A stretch of DNA of 64,000 nucleotides from Thiosymbion sp942492625 (GCA_942492625.1 CALOFM010000002.1:9804-73803), one strand, 5' to 3'; positions 25,223 to 34,363 are shown, counted from the first letter of the stretch. The notes: a model not told the origin generated them from the sequence alone. Numbers and translations: made by a program.

Positions 25223-26761
25223 TTGTCGGCAGCTGTGCGGATGGCGGAACTGGAGCGCGAGAATACGCAATTGCAGGCGCAGCTCGCCACCGTGCAACAG
25301 CAACTGGAGTGGTTCAAACGCCAGCTGTTCGGCGCCAAGTCCGAAAAGCGCCTGGATGTGGATCCGAGCGTGCAGGCCGATCTGTTATCGGCCCTGGGCG
25401 TGGCAGCACCGCCACCGCCGCCAGAGGTGCCCACCGAGACGATCAGCTATCAACGCCGGCCCAAGGCGCGCGATGCCGCGGTCAATGACTCGGGTCTGCG
25501 CTTCGCCGAGGATGTGCCACGCGAGATCATCGCGGTCACCGACCCCCAGATCGAGGCCATCCCCGCCGAGCGGCGTGTGCACATCGGCGAGAAGGTCACC
25601 TACCGCCTGGCGCAGCGCCCCGGCAGCTATGTGATCCTTCAATACACCCGCCCGGTCTACAAGATCTTGGACGACCTGCGCATCGCCACCACGCCGGCGC
25701 CGGCCAACGTGCTGGAGAACAGTGTGGCCGATGTCAGCTTCCTGGCCGGGATGCTGGTCGACAAATTCTGCTACCACCTGCCGCTGTACCGCCAACACCA
25801 GCGTTTGCTGCAGAGCGGCATCCAGCTCAGCCGCAGCACCCTGAGCGTCTGGGCCGGTCGAGCCATCGATCTGCTGCGCCCCATCGTCGATGCCCAAGCC
25901 CGGCATCTGCTGCAAAGCCGCGTGCTGGCCATGGACGAGACGCCGATCAAGGCCGGGCGGCAGGGCAAAGGCAAGATGCGCCAGGCCTATTTCTGGCCGA
26001 TCTACGGGCAGGACGAGGAGATCGTCTTCCACTATGCGCCCTCGCGCGCGCACCGCCACGTGCAGACCTTCCTCGGCGGTTTCAGCGCCACCTTGCTCAG
26101 CGACGGCTACGAGGCCTATGCGGCCTACGCCAAGCAGAACGCCGAGGTGACGCACGCCGCCTGCTGGAGCCACTGTCGCCGCGGGTTCGAGCGGGTGCAG
26201 GCCAGTGATCCCGCCGCCAGCGCCGAGGCCCTGGCCTTGATCGGTGCACTCTACCGCCACGAGCAGGTAATCCGTGACCAGGGGCTGAGCGGGAAGGAGA
26301 AGCTGGCCTACCGCAGCGAGCACAGCGAGGCGGTGGTACAGGCCTTCTGGGGCTGGTGCGACAAGCAGTGCCACCGACCGGAGCTCTTGCCCAGCAGCCT
26401 CTTGGCGAAGGCCTTGAACTATGCCCTGGCGCGCAAGGCCAGTCTGCAGGTGTTCCTCGCCGATCCCGACGTGGCAATCGACACCAACCATCTGGAACGT
26501 TCTCTGCGCCCCATCCCGATGGGAAAGAAGAACTGGTTATTCGCCTGGACGGAGATCGGCGCCGAGCGCATTGGTATTATCCAGAGCCTCCTGGTCACCT
26601 GCCGGCTCCAGGGTGTCGATCCCTACGTCTACCTGGTCGATGTGCTGCAGCGCGTCAGCGCGCATCCGGCCAGCCGCGTCATCGAGCTCACCCCACGCGA
26701 GTGGAAAACGCGGTTCTCCCACAACCCCATGAAATCAGACCTGGCGCTGGCCCAGCAATAA
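25223..26761 (+). CDS. tnpC: IS66 transposase TnpC
   Basis: The ~512-residue DDE transposase begins with a coiled coil (ELERENTQLQAQLATVQQQL) and FKRQLFGAKSEKR. The catalytic core shows LAMDETPIKAG (Asp), LLSDGYEAYAAY (Asp) and TNHLERSLRPIPMGKKNWLF (Glu). It starts at TTG 25223 or ATG 25241. Its stop precedes the right inverted repeat by a few bases within the same element. Apparently functional. Confidence 0.9.
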   Translation: MSAAVRMAELERENTQLQAQLATVQQQLEWFKRQLFGAKSEKRLDVDPSVQADLLSALGVAAPPPPPEVPTETISYQRRPKARDAAVNDSGLRFAEDVPREIIAVTDPQIEAIPAERRVHIGEKVTYRLAQRPGSYVILQYTRPVYKILDDLRIATTPAPANVLENSVADVSFLAGMLVDKFCYHLPLYRQHQRLLQSGIQLSRSTLSVWAGRAIDLLRPIVDAQARHLLQSRVLAMDETPIKAGRQGKGKMRQAYFWPIYGQDEEIVFHYAPSRAHRHVQTFLGGFSATLLSDGYEAYAAYAKQNAEVTHAACWSHCRRGFERVQASDPAASAEALALIGALYRHEQVIRDQGLSGKEKLAYRSEHSEAVVQAFWGWCDKQCHRPELLPSSLLAKALNYALARKASLQVFLADPDVAIDTNHLERSLRPIPMGKKNWLFAWTEIGAERIGIIQSLLVTCRLQGVDPYVYLVDVLQRVSAHPASRVIELTPREWKTRFSHNPMKSDLALAQQ

Positions 26762-26807
26762 CGGCCTGGAATGGCCGGTTACCTGGGAGCCACCTCCATC
26801 AGAAGAT

Positions 26808-27239
26808 TCACAACCCGGTCACCGATGGCATCGACGAGGGGTAAACCGCGTCGACTTGAGGCGCTGAAAGAGCCTCCCGACGAAATAGGGGAGGGAGCGC
26901 CACTTGGGGCCCTTCTTGTTTTGGCGCCTTTCTTGTTTGGGGGTCGACCCGGGAATAAAAGGTGAAAGGATCAAGGGGGGCCCCAACGCGGACCTGGTCG
27001 GGAGAAGGGGAACGACCCGGATACGTACTCGGGGTGCTCGAAAACAACTCCGGCAGGTCCTCATCCGCGTGTTGCGTTGCGGTGAGCGTTCGCGCGCCAT
27101 GCGCTTCGATTAGGTTTAGCGTTGCAACCCACTGCTTGTGCCTGGGATGCCGCCGGTTGTTTACGGGGTGGTGGGGATCGTTCGCGATCATCCGGACTTC
27201 CCACAGTAAGTGACGCAGCCTCTTCTCCAAAATGTCCAT
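26808..27239 (-). CDS. hypothetical protein next to IS66 right end
   Basis: ATG 27239 with GGAG eight bases upstream opens a 143-residue frame. The first ~55 residues look protein-like and basic (MDILEKRLRHLLWEVRMI, NDPHHPVNNRRHPRHK). The rest is Pro-rich and low in character, so the true protein may be shorter or truncated. No family recognised. Confidence 0.35.
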   Translation of the reverse strand: MDILEKRLRHLLWEVRMIANDPHHPVNNRRHPRHKQWVATLNLIEAHGARTLTATQHADEDLPELFSSTPSTYPGRSPSPDQVRVGAPLDPFTFYSRVDPQTRKAPKQEGPQVALPPLFRREALSAPQVDAVYPSSMPSVTGL

Positions 27240-27281
27240 CAATCTGCTCCGCGCTGTTGTCTCCTATGCTAAGAGTACCGC

Positions 27282-27295
27282 CGCCTACGTAGGCG
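27282..27295. repeat. perfect 14-bp palindrome CGCCTACGTAGGCG
   Basis: It lies between the divergent hypothetical gene at 26808-27239 and the zinc-ribbon gene, a position that suits a shared operator. No regulator is identified. Confidence 0.5.
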
Positions 27296-27357
27296 CGATG
27301 TCGGACAGATAACCGGCGTAAGTAGGAAAGATCGGAGCGGTATGACGGAAAACACTG

Positions 27358-27681
27358 TTGCGGCAGAGGGGTTATGCGCAGCCGAGACGGCTAAGTGTAG
27401 CGACCTGCAAACATCGGGCGCTGAGAGACGGGTATCGGACTTCCCGCCGGAGCAGTTTCACGATCAGCCTGTTCTGCGAAGCCTGCAATCACCGGGCGGA
27501 CCTGGATCGGAAAACGGTGCCGGAGGGCATGACGATCCAGGAACTGCGCCAGCAACTGCGATGCAGCGCCTGTGGCAGCCGGGAGTGCTCGCTGCGGATC
27601 ATCTATTCGGGGCAGGCGGGTTCCAACATAGCTGACAGCGGCGCAAAAAGAAACGCCCCGACATTTCTGCCGAGGCGTTAA
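27358..27681 (+). CDS. small zinc-ribbon protein, conserved hypothetical
   Basis: The conserved part begins around FTISLFCEACNHRADLD and continues TIQELRQQLRCSACGSRECS, giving two Cys pairs (CEAC and CSAC) spaced as in a zinc ribbon. Homologues I recall are ~80-100 residues with an ISLFC...N start. Here the upstream part has no ATG in frame (TTG at 27358 is the first start). The gene may therefore have lost its native start or use a rare one. The function is unknown. Confidence 0.5.
   Translation: MRQRGYAQPRRLSVATCKHRALRDGYRTSRRSSFTISLFCEACNHRADLDRKTVPEGMTIQELRQQLRCSACGSRECSLRIIYSGQAGSNIADSGAKRNAPTFLPRR
27652..27679. terminator. hairpin AACGCC...GGCGTT, terminator-like on minus strand
   Basis: A 6-base stem with two further CG pairs, loop of about 10 bases. 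On the minus strand it is followed by a T-rich run (GTTTCTTTTTG), as in a Rho-independent terminator; on the plus strand there is no T tract. Confidence 0.45.
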
Positions 27682-28080
27682 CCACCATTAGCAGGAGGAG
27701 TGCAGCATATCCAACGTCACCGTCCCTGGTATGACTGCGCCCACCACGCGCTTTCCTGTGCTGCGAGGTCAGATTACCTTCACGCGCTGCGGCGGTTTGT
27801 GATCCGCGACACACCTGCCCGGCGACTCACCCACCGGGTTCCGTCAACGTGACGGGAGTCTCACGTCTCGGCCTACTCAACAGCTGCCTGACCCGCACGG
27901 GCCGGAAGTTGCCTGGTTCTTCGGGAGCGCCGGACCAGCCCGAGCACAAGTTGGGTCCCTACCAGGCTTTGTGGCTGCCGCCTGCTAAACTCCAAGAAAG
28001 ACTGCCCACACAAGTTTTCCCTCGACGCGGCAAAGATCTTCGCCGGCGGCGATGGCGCGAAGCTTCCAGGAGGATAATCA
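27682..28080. other. spacer with possible tiny gene remnant; otherwise no gene
   Basis: AGGAGGAGTGCAGC at about 27691-27704 looks like a ribosome-binding site, but the codon after it is ATA. The following 30 codons (SNVTVPGM, TTRFPVLRGQITF) end at TGA near 27800. This could be a small phage-type gene that lost its ATG. The remainder is unassigned until the CBS gene. Confidence 0.3.
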
Positions 28081-28598
28081 TGCGAGTCAGAGAAATCATG
28101 ACCCAGCTGGTCCATACGATACGAGCCGAGGCCAATTTAGAGCAAGCGTCCCGCCTGTTGCGTGACCAAAACGTCGGTTGCGCCCCGGTGGTGGAAGAAG
28201 CCTTGGTTAAGGAGACACATCTGAAACGGGATGTCCTTGAAAAGATCGGGTTCACGCCGGTCGTAGAGGAAGACGTCGTCGTGGGAGTACTCACCGACCG
28301 GGATATCGTCGTGGGCGGCATCGCCTCTGGAAAGGACCCAAAAACCACGCCGGTCTCGGAAGTCATGAATCACGATTTTACTTGTTGTCATGCGGATGAC
28401 GACATCTCCCAGGCTGCGGCCGCTATGGAAGAGAAAAAAGTGCGACGATTGTTTGTGCTGGATCGCGATGAGCACGTGATGGGTGTTTTGTCTCTCCACG
28501 ACGTCTCGGCCGTCGACCCTCTTGTGACCGGGGAAGTGCTGCAGGCAATGGGAAAAGGGGCCAGGGCCAAAACCGGTAAGAGCGAGCTTGGAAAGTGA
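28081..28598 (+). CDS. tandem CBS-domain protein with internal insertion
   Basis: ATG 28081 follows CCAGGAGGATAATC, a strong ribosome-binding site, and makes a 172-residue protein. Two CBS motifs are present: MRVREIMTQLVHTI...VVGVLTDRDIVVG and VSEVMNHDFTCC...VMGVLSLHDVSAVD. CBS pairs bind adenosyl ligands. The first CBS repeat is split by about 27 extra residues flanked by a repeated PVVEE (PVVEEALVKETHLKRD, then FTPVVEEDV). This lies where relatives have a short turn, suggesting an insertion or partial duplication. The frame is intact. Confidence 0.75.
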
Positions 28599-28673
28599 GT
28601 CCCTATAAAGCCGATATCGCAATCTTTCTAAAAAATCGATGTATGCGTATCGATCATACCTCAGGAATTGTAC

Positions 28674-29264
28674 ATGAAGAAAAAGCCGATCATTGGCCAA
28701 GCAATTAGTGATATCTTATCTGAATTACACGCGCATGTATTCATCGGCGTTCCCGGAGAATCCGACCCCTTTACCCTTACCATGCTTGAGCGGGAATACA
28801 TCGCATATGTAATATCCCTGTATTATCAGTGTGATCATTGTCAGGAGTTCCACGCTCGGCAAATCAAGCTAGAGCGAAAGAAAGCAAAATGTAAGAAGTG
28901 GGACTGGAAGCCTGAGCTTATTAAAACCACTCTCTTCCTCCGGGAGTCAAAAGAGGACATCTCTGATGCTGAATGGAAACAGTGGCTTCGGTCGTGGAAA
29001 CTGTTCGCAGAGAAGATTCATAAGAGACACCCCGGCCTCGCTTGCTATATAGCATACGCAGCCGGTATAGCCCGCAGAGACGAAGATCTCATGGATCTAG
29101 CGCATAAATCAATTAATGCAATGCATTCTAACGACGATACCTATCGCGGAGTAATTCGCGACATCGATAGAGTTGTTATCTTCATGAAAGCAGCCACCTC
29201 AAAGAATCGAACCGATCCAGTGATCAGACGCCATTTGGAGGCACGTGGAACAGCGGTCATGTAG
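28674..29264 (+). CDS. AhpD-like / carboxymuconolactone decarboxylase family protein
   Basis: The 196-residue protein (ATG 28674) contains LEREYIAYVISLYYQCDHC followed by QEFHARQ. This is the AhpD core of upstream Glu, CxxC and a His three residues after it. Such proteins are thiol-based alkylhydroperoxidase-like enzymes. The Lys-rich middle and the longer C-terminal helix region (ACYIAYAAGIARRDEDLMD) are not typical of small CMD proteins. Codon use is visibly more A/T-rich than the flanks, suggesting transfer. Confidence 0.65.
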   Translation: MKKKPIIGQAISDILSELHAHVFIGVPGESDPFTLTMLEREYIAYVISLYYQCDHCQEFHARQIKLERKKAKCKKWDWKPELIKTTLFLRESKEDISDAEWKQWLRSWKLFAEKIHKRHPGLACYIAYAAGIARRDEDLMDLAHKSINAMHSNDDTYRGVIRDIDRVVIFMKAATSKNRTDPVIRRHLEARGTAVM

Positions 29265-29443
29265 GGAAGCACAGGCTTGATCGGCCCAACCAAACGGGAT
29301 CGGATAATAATATATCGGTCATCTGACAACAGGTTTTCTGCCGCGGCTTAGCCATAAAACTACTCTCCTTTACAAAAGGCGAATATGCCATGAGGCGATT
29401 AGCTCTGTCTGGGGTCTCCACTTAACCGGAGTAAACTGATGAG
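29265..29443. other. spacer; possible IS1595 left end
   Basis: It ends with GGGGTCTCCACTTAACCGG near 29421, which could be the outer end of the IS1595 fragment that follows. No matching inverted end was found. Confidence 0.3.
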
Positions 29444-29600
29444 GTGGATCACCCTCATGCCGGCACGCACTATCCTCGTTCCGTGGGCGAGTTCCAGACC
29501 TGGTTCCGGACCGATGCGGACTGCCTGGACTGCCTGGAGTGGCTACGTTGGCCCGCCGGCTTTTTATGCCCGGCCTGCGGTCACGATGGCGGCTGGGCGC
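29444..29600 (+). pseudogene. IS1595-family transposase, N-terminal fragment
   Basis: From GTG 29444 the frame reads HYPRSVGEFQTWF, DCLEWLRWPAGF, then LCPACGHDGGW, the zinc-ribbon start of an IS1595 transposase. Homology stops after about 50 residues and nothing of the DDE core follows. It is a different lineage from the intact copy at 529-1569. The break lies next to intron-like sequence. Confidence 0.7.
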
Positions 29601-29639
29601 AAGAGCCGGCGGATTGGGAGCAGCTGGCCCGCCTGAGTT

Positions 29640-29961
29640 TCGGGGAAGGCCGACGTCGCTGGGGAAGCGAGCGATACGAGCAACCAGCGGTTCCGCCGGG
29701 GTAGTGGCGACGGGATGCATGTATACGGGAGAGCGACGCAACACGGGAGGAGGCGGGACGTGCGCGCAAACCGGCAACCCGCGAGGGCCAGGCCGGGCCG
29801 ACTGGGGTGACGGGAGGCCCGAAGTGCCGCTGAAACCGGGTAATGTCGGCGGAGGGAAGGGGCCTCAGTTCGAGGGCAGTGTCGAAAGAGGTGAGGAAGA
29901 GGAGACTGGCATGAGCCTACAAGCCCCGCTAGAACTGCAGAAACTTCAGCAGGCACTTCAT
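29640..29961 (+). pseudogene. group II intron 5' portion with start of intron-encoded RT
   Basis: At ATG 29911 the frame reads MSLQAPLELQKLQQALH, the characteristic first residues of a group II intron reverse transcriptase/maturase (LtrA-type). The frame is then cut by the left end of the Tn3 transposon at 29962. The ~270 bases upstream are purine-rich with many short self-complementary stretches, as expected for intron domain I-IV RNA, though I could not fold it. The exact 5' boundary is a guess. Confidence 0.55.
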
Positions 29962-29999
29962 GGGGTCGCTCCATAGAACGGAAAATATCGTACGCTAAG
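29962..29999 (+). repeat. left 38-bp inverted repeat of Tn3-type transposon
   Basis: Starts GGGGTCGC and ends GCTAAG, the general form of Tn3-family ends. Confidence 0.85.
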
Positions 30000-30010
30000 C
30001 CCGGCCGGCG

Positions 30011-30421
30011 TCACTGCGCCCAGTTCTCCGTCGCAAGCCCCGGAACCCGCCCAAACCCCCGTAGGTTGTTGCTCACGAGGATCAGCTCGGAAGCCAGAGC
30101 GTGTGCCGCGATTTATAGGTCGTTGGCGCCGATCGGTGTGCCGGCGCGTTCCAGCTCGGCACGGATGCGGGAATAGTGGTGCGGGCTCTCGTCCGGCAGC
30201 GACAACACGGGAACAAGCTCGACGAACTGCCGTAACCGTTCTTTGGTCGGTTGCGGGTGCTGGCTCTTTTCGGCTCCGAGCAGCAACTCGCCGTAGGTGA
30301 TCATCGACATCCCGACCTCACCAGGCCGCAGGCTTTCGAATCGCCCTGCCACCTCTGGCGGACGCCGCTTCGCAATGTAGATGCAGATGTTGGTATCGAG
30401 GAGATAGCGCACTGGCATCAC
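30011..30421 (-). pseudogene. vapC: VapC-type PIN toxin with internal TAA
   Basis: The frame from ATG 30421 reads RYLLDTNICIYIAKRRPPEV (first Asp), SMITYGELLLGAEKS (Glu) and GTPIGANDL (Asp), then TAA at 30113-30115. It continues in frame as IAAHALASELILVSNN up to TGA at 30011-30013. A complete VapC would be about 136 residues. The stop falls right after the third acidic motif and removes the last catalytic strand, so the toxin is probably inactive. It overlaps the antitoxin gene end by four bases. Confidence 0.82.
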
Positions 30422-30648
30422 AGGGCTTCGCGGGTCTCGGGAGGCGGGTCCTGCCGTCCCTCGGCGAAGAAGTCGTCGGGCATGGAGGCCAATAGGTCGA
30501 ATGCCTCGCGCAGGTTCGGCCGCTTCTTACGCAGGATCACCTCGTCGCCTCGGCGCAGGATCTCGACCTCGTCGACATCGAACTGGAAACCATCGGGCAG
30601 CTGCACGCTCTGCGAGGCACCGCTGCGATCAATCTTCGTAGTGGTCAT
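30418..30648 (-). CDS. vapB: VapB-type antitoxin
   Basis: From ATG 30648 the 76-residue protein reads MTTTKIDRSGASQSVQLPD, then FQFDVDEVEILRRGDEVILR, an AbrB/MazE-type swapped hairpin. The C-terminal tail (REAFDLLASMPDDFF) is acidic and toxin-binding. A longer frame extends upstream to 30750, but the ATG at 30648 fits the family length. It is intact while its toxin is broken, an expected order of decay. Confidence 0.8.
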   Translation of the reverse strand: MTTTKIDRSGASQSVQLPDGFQFDVDEVEILRRGDEVILRKKRPNLREAFDLLASMPDDFFAEGRQDPPPETREAL

Positions 30649-30685
30649 TGGTTTTTCGCCTCCGTTGGGGTATCGATTCTGCGGA

Positions 30686-31321
30686 TCAGGGTGTGGCCGC
30701 TGCGGGCTGGCGGATACCGAGCACACGCTCACCGTGTTCCCGCAGCTCACCGTGCGGGCCGACGTAGCGATACAGCGTCGAGCGCGTCACACCGAGTTCT
30801 TCGCAAAGCTCGCTGACCTTGGTGTCCCGGTTCTGCATCGCCGCTTGCGCGAGCCGGACTTGGGCCTTGCTCAGATCGAAGCGCCTGCCTCCATTTCGGC
30901 CTCGAGCACGTGCTGCGGCCAGCCCCGCCTTGGTCCGTTCCCGGATCAGTTCACGCTCAAACTCGGCCAGTGCGGCAAAGATGCCGAACACCAGCTTTCC
31001 GCTGGCTGTTGTGGTATCGATCTCAGCGCCCTGACCCGCAAGCACCTTGAAGCCGATGCCTCGCTCGGCCAGGTCCTGTGCCGTGTTGACCAGGTGACGC
31101 AGATCACGGCCCAGGCGGTCGAGCTTCCAGACGACCAGAACGTCGCCGGCGCGTAATGCCTTCAAACAAGCCATCAACCCCGGGCGATCTTCGCGCTTGC
31201 CGGAGGCTTCGTCTTGATAAATCTGTTCCGGCGTGATGCCAGTGGCAAGCAAGGCATCGCGTTGGAGGTCGAGAACCTGACTGCCATCAGCCTTCGAGAC
31301 CCGGGCATATCCGATCAGCAT
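30686..31321 (-). CDS. tnpR: serine resolvase TnpR
   Basis: The 211-residue protein starts MLIGYARVSKADGSQ with nucleophilic Ser in YARVS. KLDRLGRDLRHLVN, FGIFAALAEFERELIRERT and a C-terminal helix-turn-helix (KVSELCEELGVTRSTLYRY) follow. It resolves cointegrates formed by Tn3-type transposition. It is divergent from tnpA across about 135 bases, where the res site should lie. The frame is intact. It is a different lineage from the serine recombinase at 9321-9887. Confidence 0.88.
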   Translation of the reverse strand: MLIGYARVSKADGSQVLDLQRDALLATGITPEQIYQDEASGKREDRPGLMACLKALRAGDVLVVWKLDRLGRDLRHLVNTAQDLAERGIGFKVLAGQGAEIDTTTASGKLVFGIFAALAEFERELIRERTKAGLAAARARGRNGGRRFDLSKAQVRLAQAAMQNRDTKVSELCEELGVTRSTLYRYVGPHGELREHGERVLGIRQPAAATP

Positions 31322-31456
31322 GGGTGCTTCATAAACGGTCGTTTGGGATACAGGGACCGCAGACGTCGTTCAAGGCTTGAAATCCGTCGCTTATTCGGTC
31401 TCATAATCGCCGTTTAGTATAAGTCGTTCGCGAAAGAATATGTCACGGTTCTCCGA
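31322..31456. promoter_or_regulatory. putative res site and divergent tnpR/tnpA promoters
   Basis: AT-rich spacer between divergent tnpR and tnpA with partly repeated CGTTTAG/CGTTTGG and AGTCGTTC/ACGTCGTTC motifs. Position matches the res site of Tn3-type elements; exact subsites were not resolved. Confidence 0.5.
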
Positions 31457-34157
31457 ATGCCCCATCGAACGATCCTCTCCGCCGCCCAGCGCGCGACCTT
31501 CGAGACCTTGTCGGCGGAACATGCCGAACTCGCCAGAAACTATCTGCTCAGCGATGAGGATCTGGTGCTGATCGCCGCGCGTCGCCGCGTGCAGAACCGG
31601 CTTGGGTTTGCGATGCAGCTTTGCCTTGTGCGCTACCCTGGCAGGGTCCTACGAGCCGCAGAGCAGTTGCCGCCAACGTTGGTCGCTTTAGTGGCGGAGC
31701 AGATCGGAGCCGATCCGCTCGCCCTCGGAGACTACGCAAAGCGTGATCGAACGCGCCGGGAACACGTCGCCTTCCTGGTACGGCATCTCCGGTTGTCGAC
31801 CTTCCGGGGCCAGCATGTCCGAGACCTGATGCGCTGGCTGGTGCCGATCGCTGTCGACAACCCGAAGGGCAATCTATTGGTCGGCGCCGCGGTCAACGAA
31901 CTGCGCCAGCGCCGCATTCTGCATCCGGACCTGACCGTGATCGAACGCTTGGTCGCCGCGGCCATGGGGGGGGCGCCGACCGGCGTGTTCTCACCGAGAT
32001 TCACGGGCGCGTGAGCGGATACCAAGGCCGAGTGCTCGACCGATGGCTTGTCCCGGAACCGGACCGGCGCCGAAGCCGGTTTTCCTGGGTTCGTCAGCCA
32101 ATTGGCAAGCCGTGTCCCGCGAATATGTTGGCCATCCTCGAGCGCCTACGCGCTATTCGGGAACTCGCCCTGACCGCCGCCATTGTCGATAGCCTGCCAC
32201 TGGCACGCCGTCAAAGTATCTCTAGGGAAGGCAATCGGGTCGCGGTCCACAACCTGAGACTGTTCAGCGATGCGCGCCGTCACGCCCTGATGGCTGTGAC
32301 CTTGTTGGAGCTGGAGCAGTCGTTGGTCGACGACGCCCTCGATATGCATGATCGAATCATCTCCCGTGTTCTTCGGCTGGGCAAGCGTCGACACGCCGAT
32401 ACCTTGCAGGCCGATGCCAAGCAGATCAAACAGGCCCTAGGCATGTTCACGATCCTGGGCAAGGCCCTGATCGAGGCACGCGAACAGCGGCGTGCACCCT
32501 GGGAAATCATCGAAGCTACGGTCTCCTGGGAGGGCCTGTGTTCGATCGTCGAGATGGTCGAGGCCCTCCAACAACCCGGCCGACTCGATCCGCTCGGTTT
32601 TGTCGATGCTTTATATCCGCAGATCCGCCGCTATGCACCGGCGATGCTCGAACAACTTGAGTTCCAGGCAGCCGCTGGCGGTGAGGAGGTGCTGGCGGCG
32701 ATCGATCTGCTCAAGGCCATGAACGTGATGGGCAAACGAAAACTGCCCGAGGATGCGCCGACGTCTTTCGTGCCGGCGAAATGGGAGCCATCCGTTCGCG
32801 CCGATGATGGGCTGGACCGTCACTATTACGAGATCTGCGCCCTGAGCGCACTGCGCGATCGACTTCGCTCAGGCGACATCTGGGTCCCCGGCAGCCGCCA
32901 GTACCAGGACTTCGAGCGCTACTTGCTTGGCCGCGATGCCTTCGTCGAACTGCATGAGGCGGGTGAGGCACCGGTCGCGGTCGAAGCCGATTTCGGAACC
33001 TACATGGCGGAGCGCTCGGCCTTGCTGGCGGGCAGGCTCGACGAAGTCCACGGTCTCATCGAGAGGGGCGGTTTGGACGGGGTCAAGATCACGCGCGACG
33101 GCTTTTCCATCAGCCCGCAACCTGGACACCAGGTACCCGAAGCCGCCCAGGCTTTTGTCAATCGGGTCAACGCCGCATTACCGCGGATCAAGATCACCGA
33201 TTTGCTGGTCGAAGTCGACCGTTGGACGGGATTCTTGGAGCAATTCACCCATCTGCGGACCGGGCTGCCGAGCGAGAACCGGCAGGACTTGCTGACCGTG
33301 ATCCTGGCCGATGGGATCAATCAGGGGCTGACGCGCATGGCCGAGGCGGTTCCGGGGAGCTCGTTCAAACGCCTGAGCCGAGTCGCTGACTGGCACGTGC
33401 GCGAGGATTGCTACTCGCGGGCCCTGGCCGAGATCGTCAATCAGCATCATCAGGTCCAACTGGCCAGCCATTGGGGCAATGGCACAACCTCTTCCTAGGA
33501 CGGCCAGCATTTTCCGCTGGGCGGCGTCGGACAAGGGCTGGGACACCGCAACCCGAAGTACGGCAGCGGGCCGGTGATGATTTTCTACACCCATATCTCG
33601 GACCAGTACTCACCGTTCCATACGAAATGCATCAGCACCAATGCCCGTGATGCCACCTACGTGCTCGACGGACTGCTCTACCACGACAGCGGTCTGGTCA
33701 TTGAGGAGCACTACACGGACACGGCCGGGTTCACTGATCAGGTCTTCGGCCTCTGTCATCTGCTCGGCTTTCGCTTCGCCCCGCGCATCCGCGATATAGG
33801 TGAGCGGCGCCTGTACCTGATTGGAGACCGCACGCGGTGGCCGATGCTGGAGCCGACCTTCGGGGAGCGCATCCGACTGCACGAGATCGAATCCCAATGG
33901 GACGAAATCCTGCGCGCCGCCAGCTCCATCCGCCTCGGTGAGGTCCGGGACCGATCCTTCGAGGGACAAAGCGCCAGGGCCTCCGGGCTGAACCTGTTGG
34001 TCGCGGCCATCGTCCTGTGGAACCCCGCCACTTGGAGGCGGCCGTCGAGCGAGCCCGCAACGAAGTCGATGTCCCTGACGAGTACCTGCGGTACCTGTCG
34101 CCGCTCGGCTGGGAGCACATCAACTTGACCGGCGACTATATCTGTAAGCTGCCGTGA
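31457..34157 (+). pseudogene. tnpA: Tn3-family transposase TnpA, multiply disrupted
   Basis: The N-terminal segment (MPHRTILSAAQRATF) runs to the G8 run near 31965-31972, where one extra G shifts the frame; the rest continues as DRRVLTEIHGRVSGYQ. At 33496-33498 TAG interrupts NGTTSS...DGQHFPLGG, the first catalytic Asp region. YVLDGLLYH and EEHYTDTAGFTDQVFG follow. Between DEILRAASSIRLG and EVRDRSFEG about 70 family residues, including the last catalytic Glu region, are missing in frame. A final shift near 34022 leads to YLSPLGWEHINLTGDY and stop at 34157. The gene is dead by four independent lesions. Confidence 0.85.
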
Positions 34158-34168
34158 CCGGTCGGTGG

Positions 34169-34206
34169 CTTAGCGTGCAATATTTTTCGTTCTATGGAGG
34201 GACTCG
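34169..34206 (-). repeat. right 38-bp inverted repeat of Tn3-type transposon
   Basis: The reverse complement matches the left end with few mismatches, sharing CTCCATAGAACG and CACGCTAAG/TACGCTAAG blocks. Confidence 0.82.
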
Positions 34207-34363
34207 TATAGGAGCGCCACCTACCGGTGACTCCTAGCCTTGGTGTTCACTCTCCATGGCCGGCAGCGGGAGCATGTTCAGGTCTGTGAAGACAGGTTCA
34301 GACAAGGCTGTTATTTTCGTTGATAAACGGGCATTGCCGTTATTTCCCAAAAGGAGGAGCGCC

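Larger units (their letters stand above)
24422..26782 (+). mobile_element. IS66-family insertion sequence, apparently complete
   Basis: Ends are near-perfect 28-base inverted repeats, GTAACCGGCCATTC...GCCGTTATT at 24422-24449 and its inverse at 26755-26782. They enclose tnpA, tnpB and tnpC in the standard order on one strand. All three frames are open. The flanking octamers do not match, so no 8-bp target duplication is visible. The element lies just after pccA and may have separated it from former downstream genes. Confidence 0.88.
29962..34206. mobile_element. Tn3-family transposon carrying vapBC, resolvase and decayed tnpA
   Basis: Tn21-like 38-base ends occur at 29962-29999 (GGGGTCGCTCCATAGAACGG onward to CTAAG) and inverted at 34169-34206, with a handful of mismatches. 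They enclose a VapC/VapB pair, a serine resolvase (minus strand) and tnpA (plus strand) around a central res region. The toxin and transposase genes are disrupted. The five bases outside each end (TTCAT and TATAG) do not match. The sequence right of the element is not the continuation of the interrupted intron gene, so one flank was rearranged after insertion. Confidence 0.85.

Noticed and set aside
25385..26491. 368-codon minus-strand frame
   Set aside because: Antisense shadow of IS66 tnpC with no recognisable motif.
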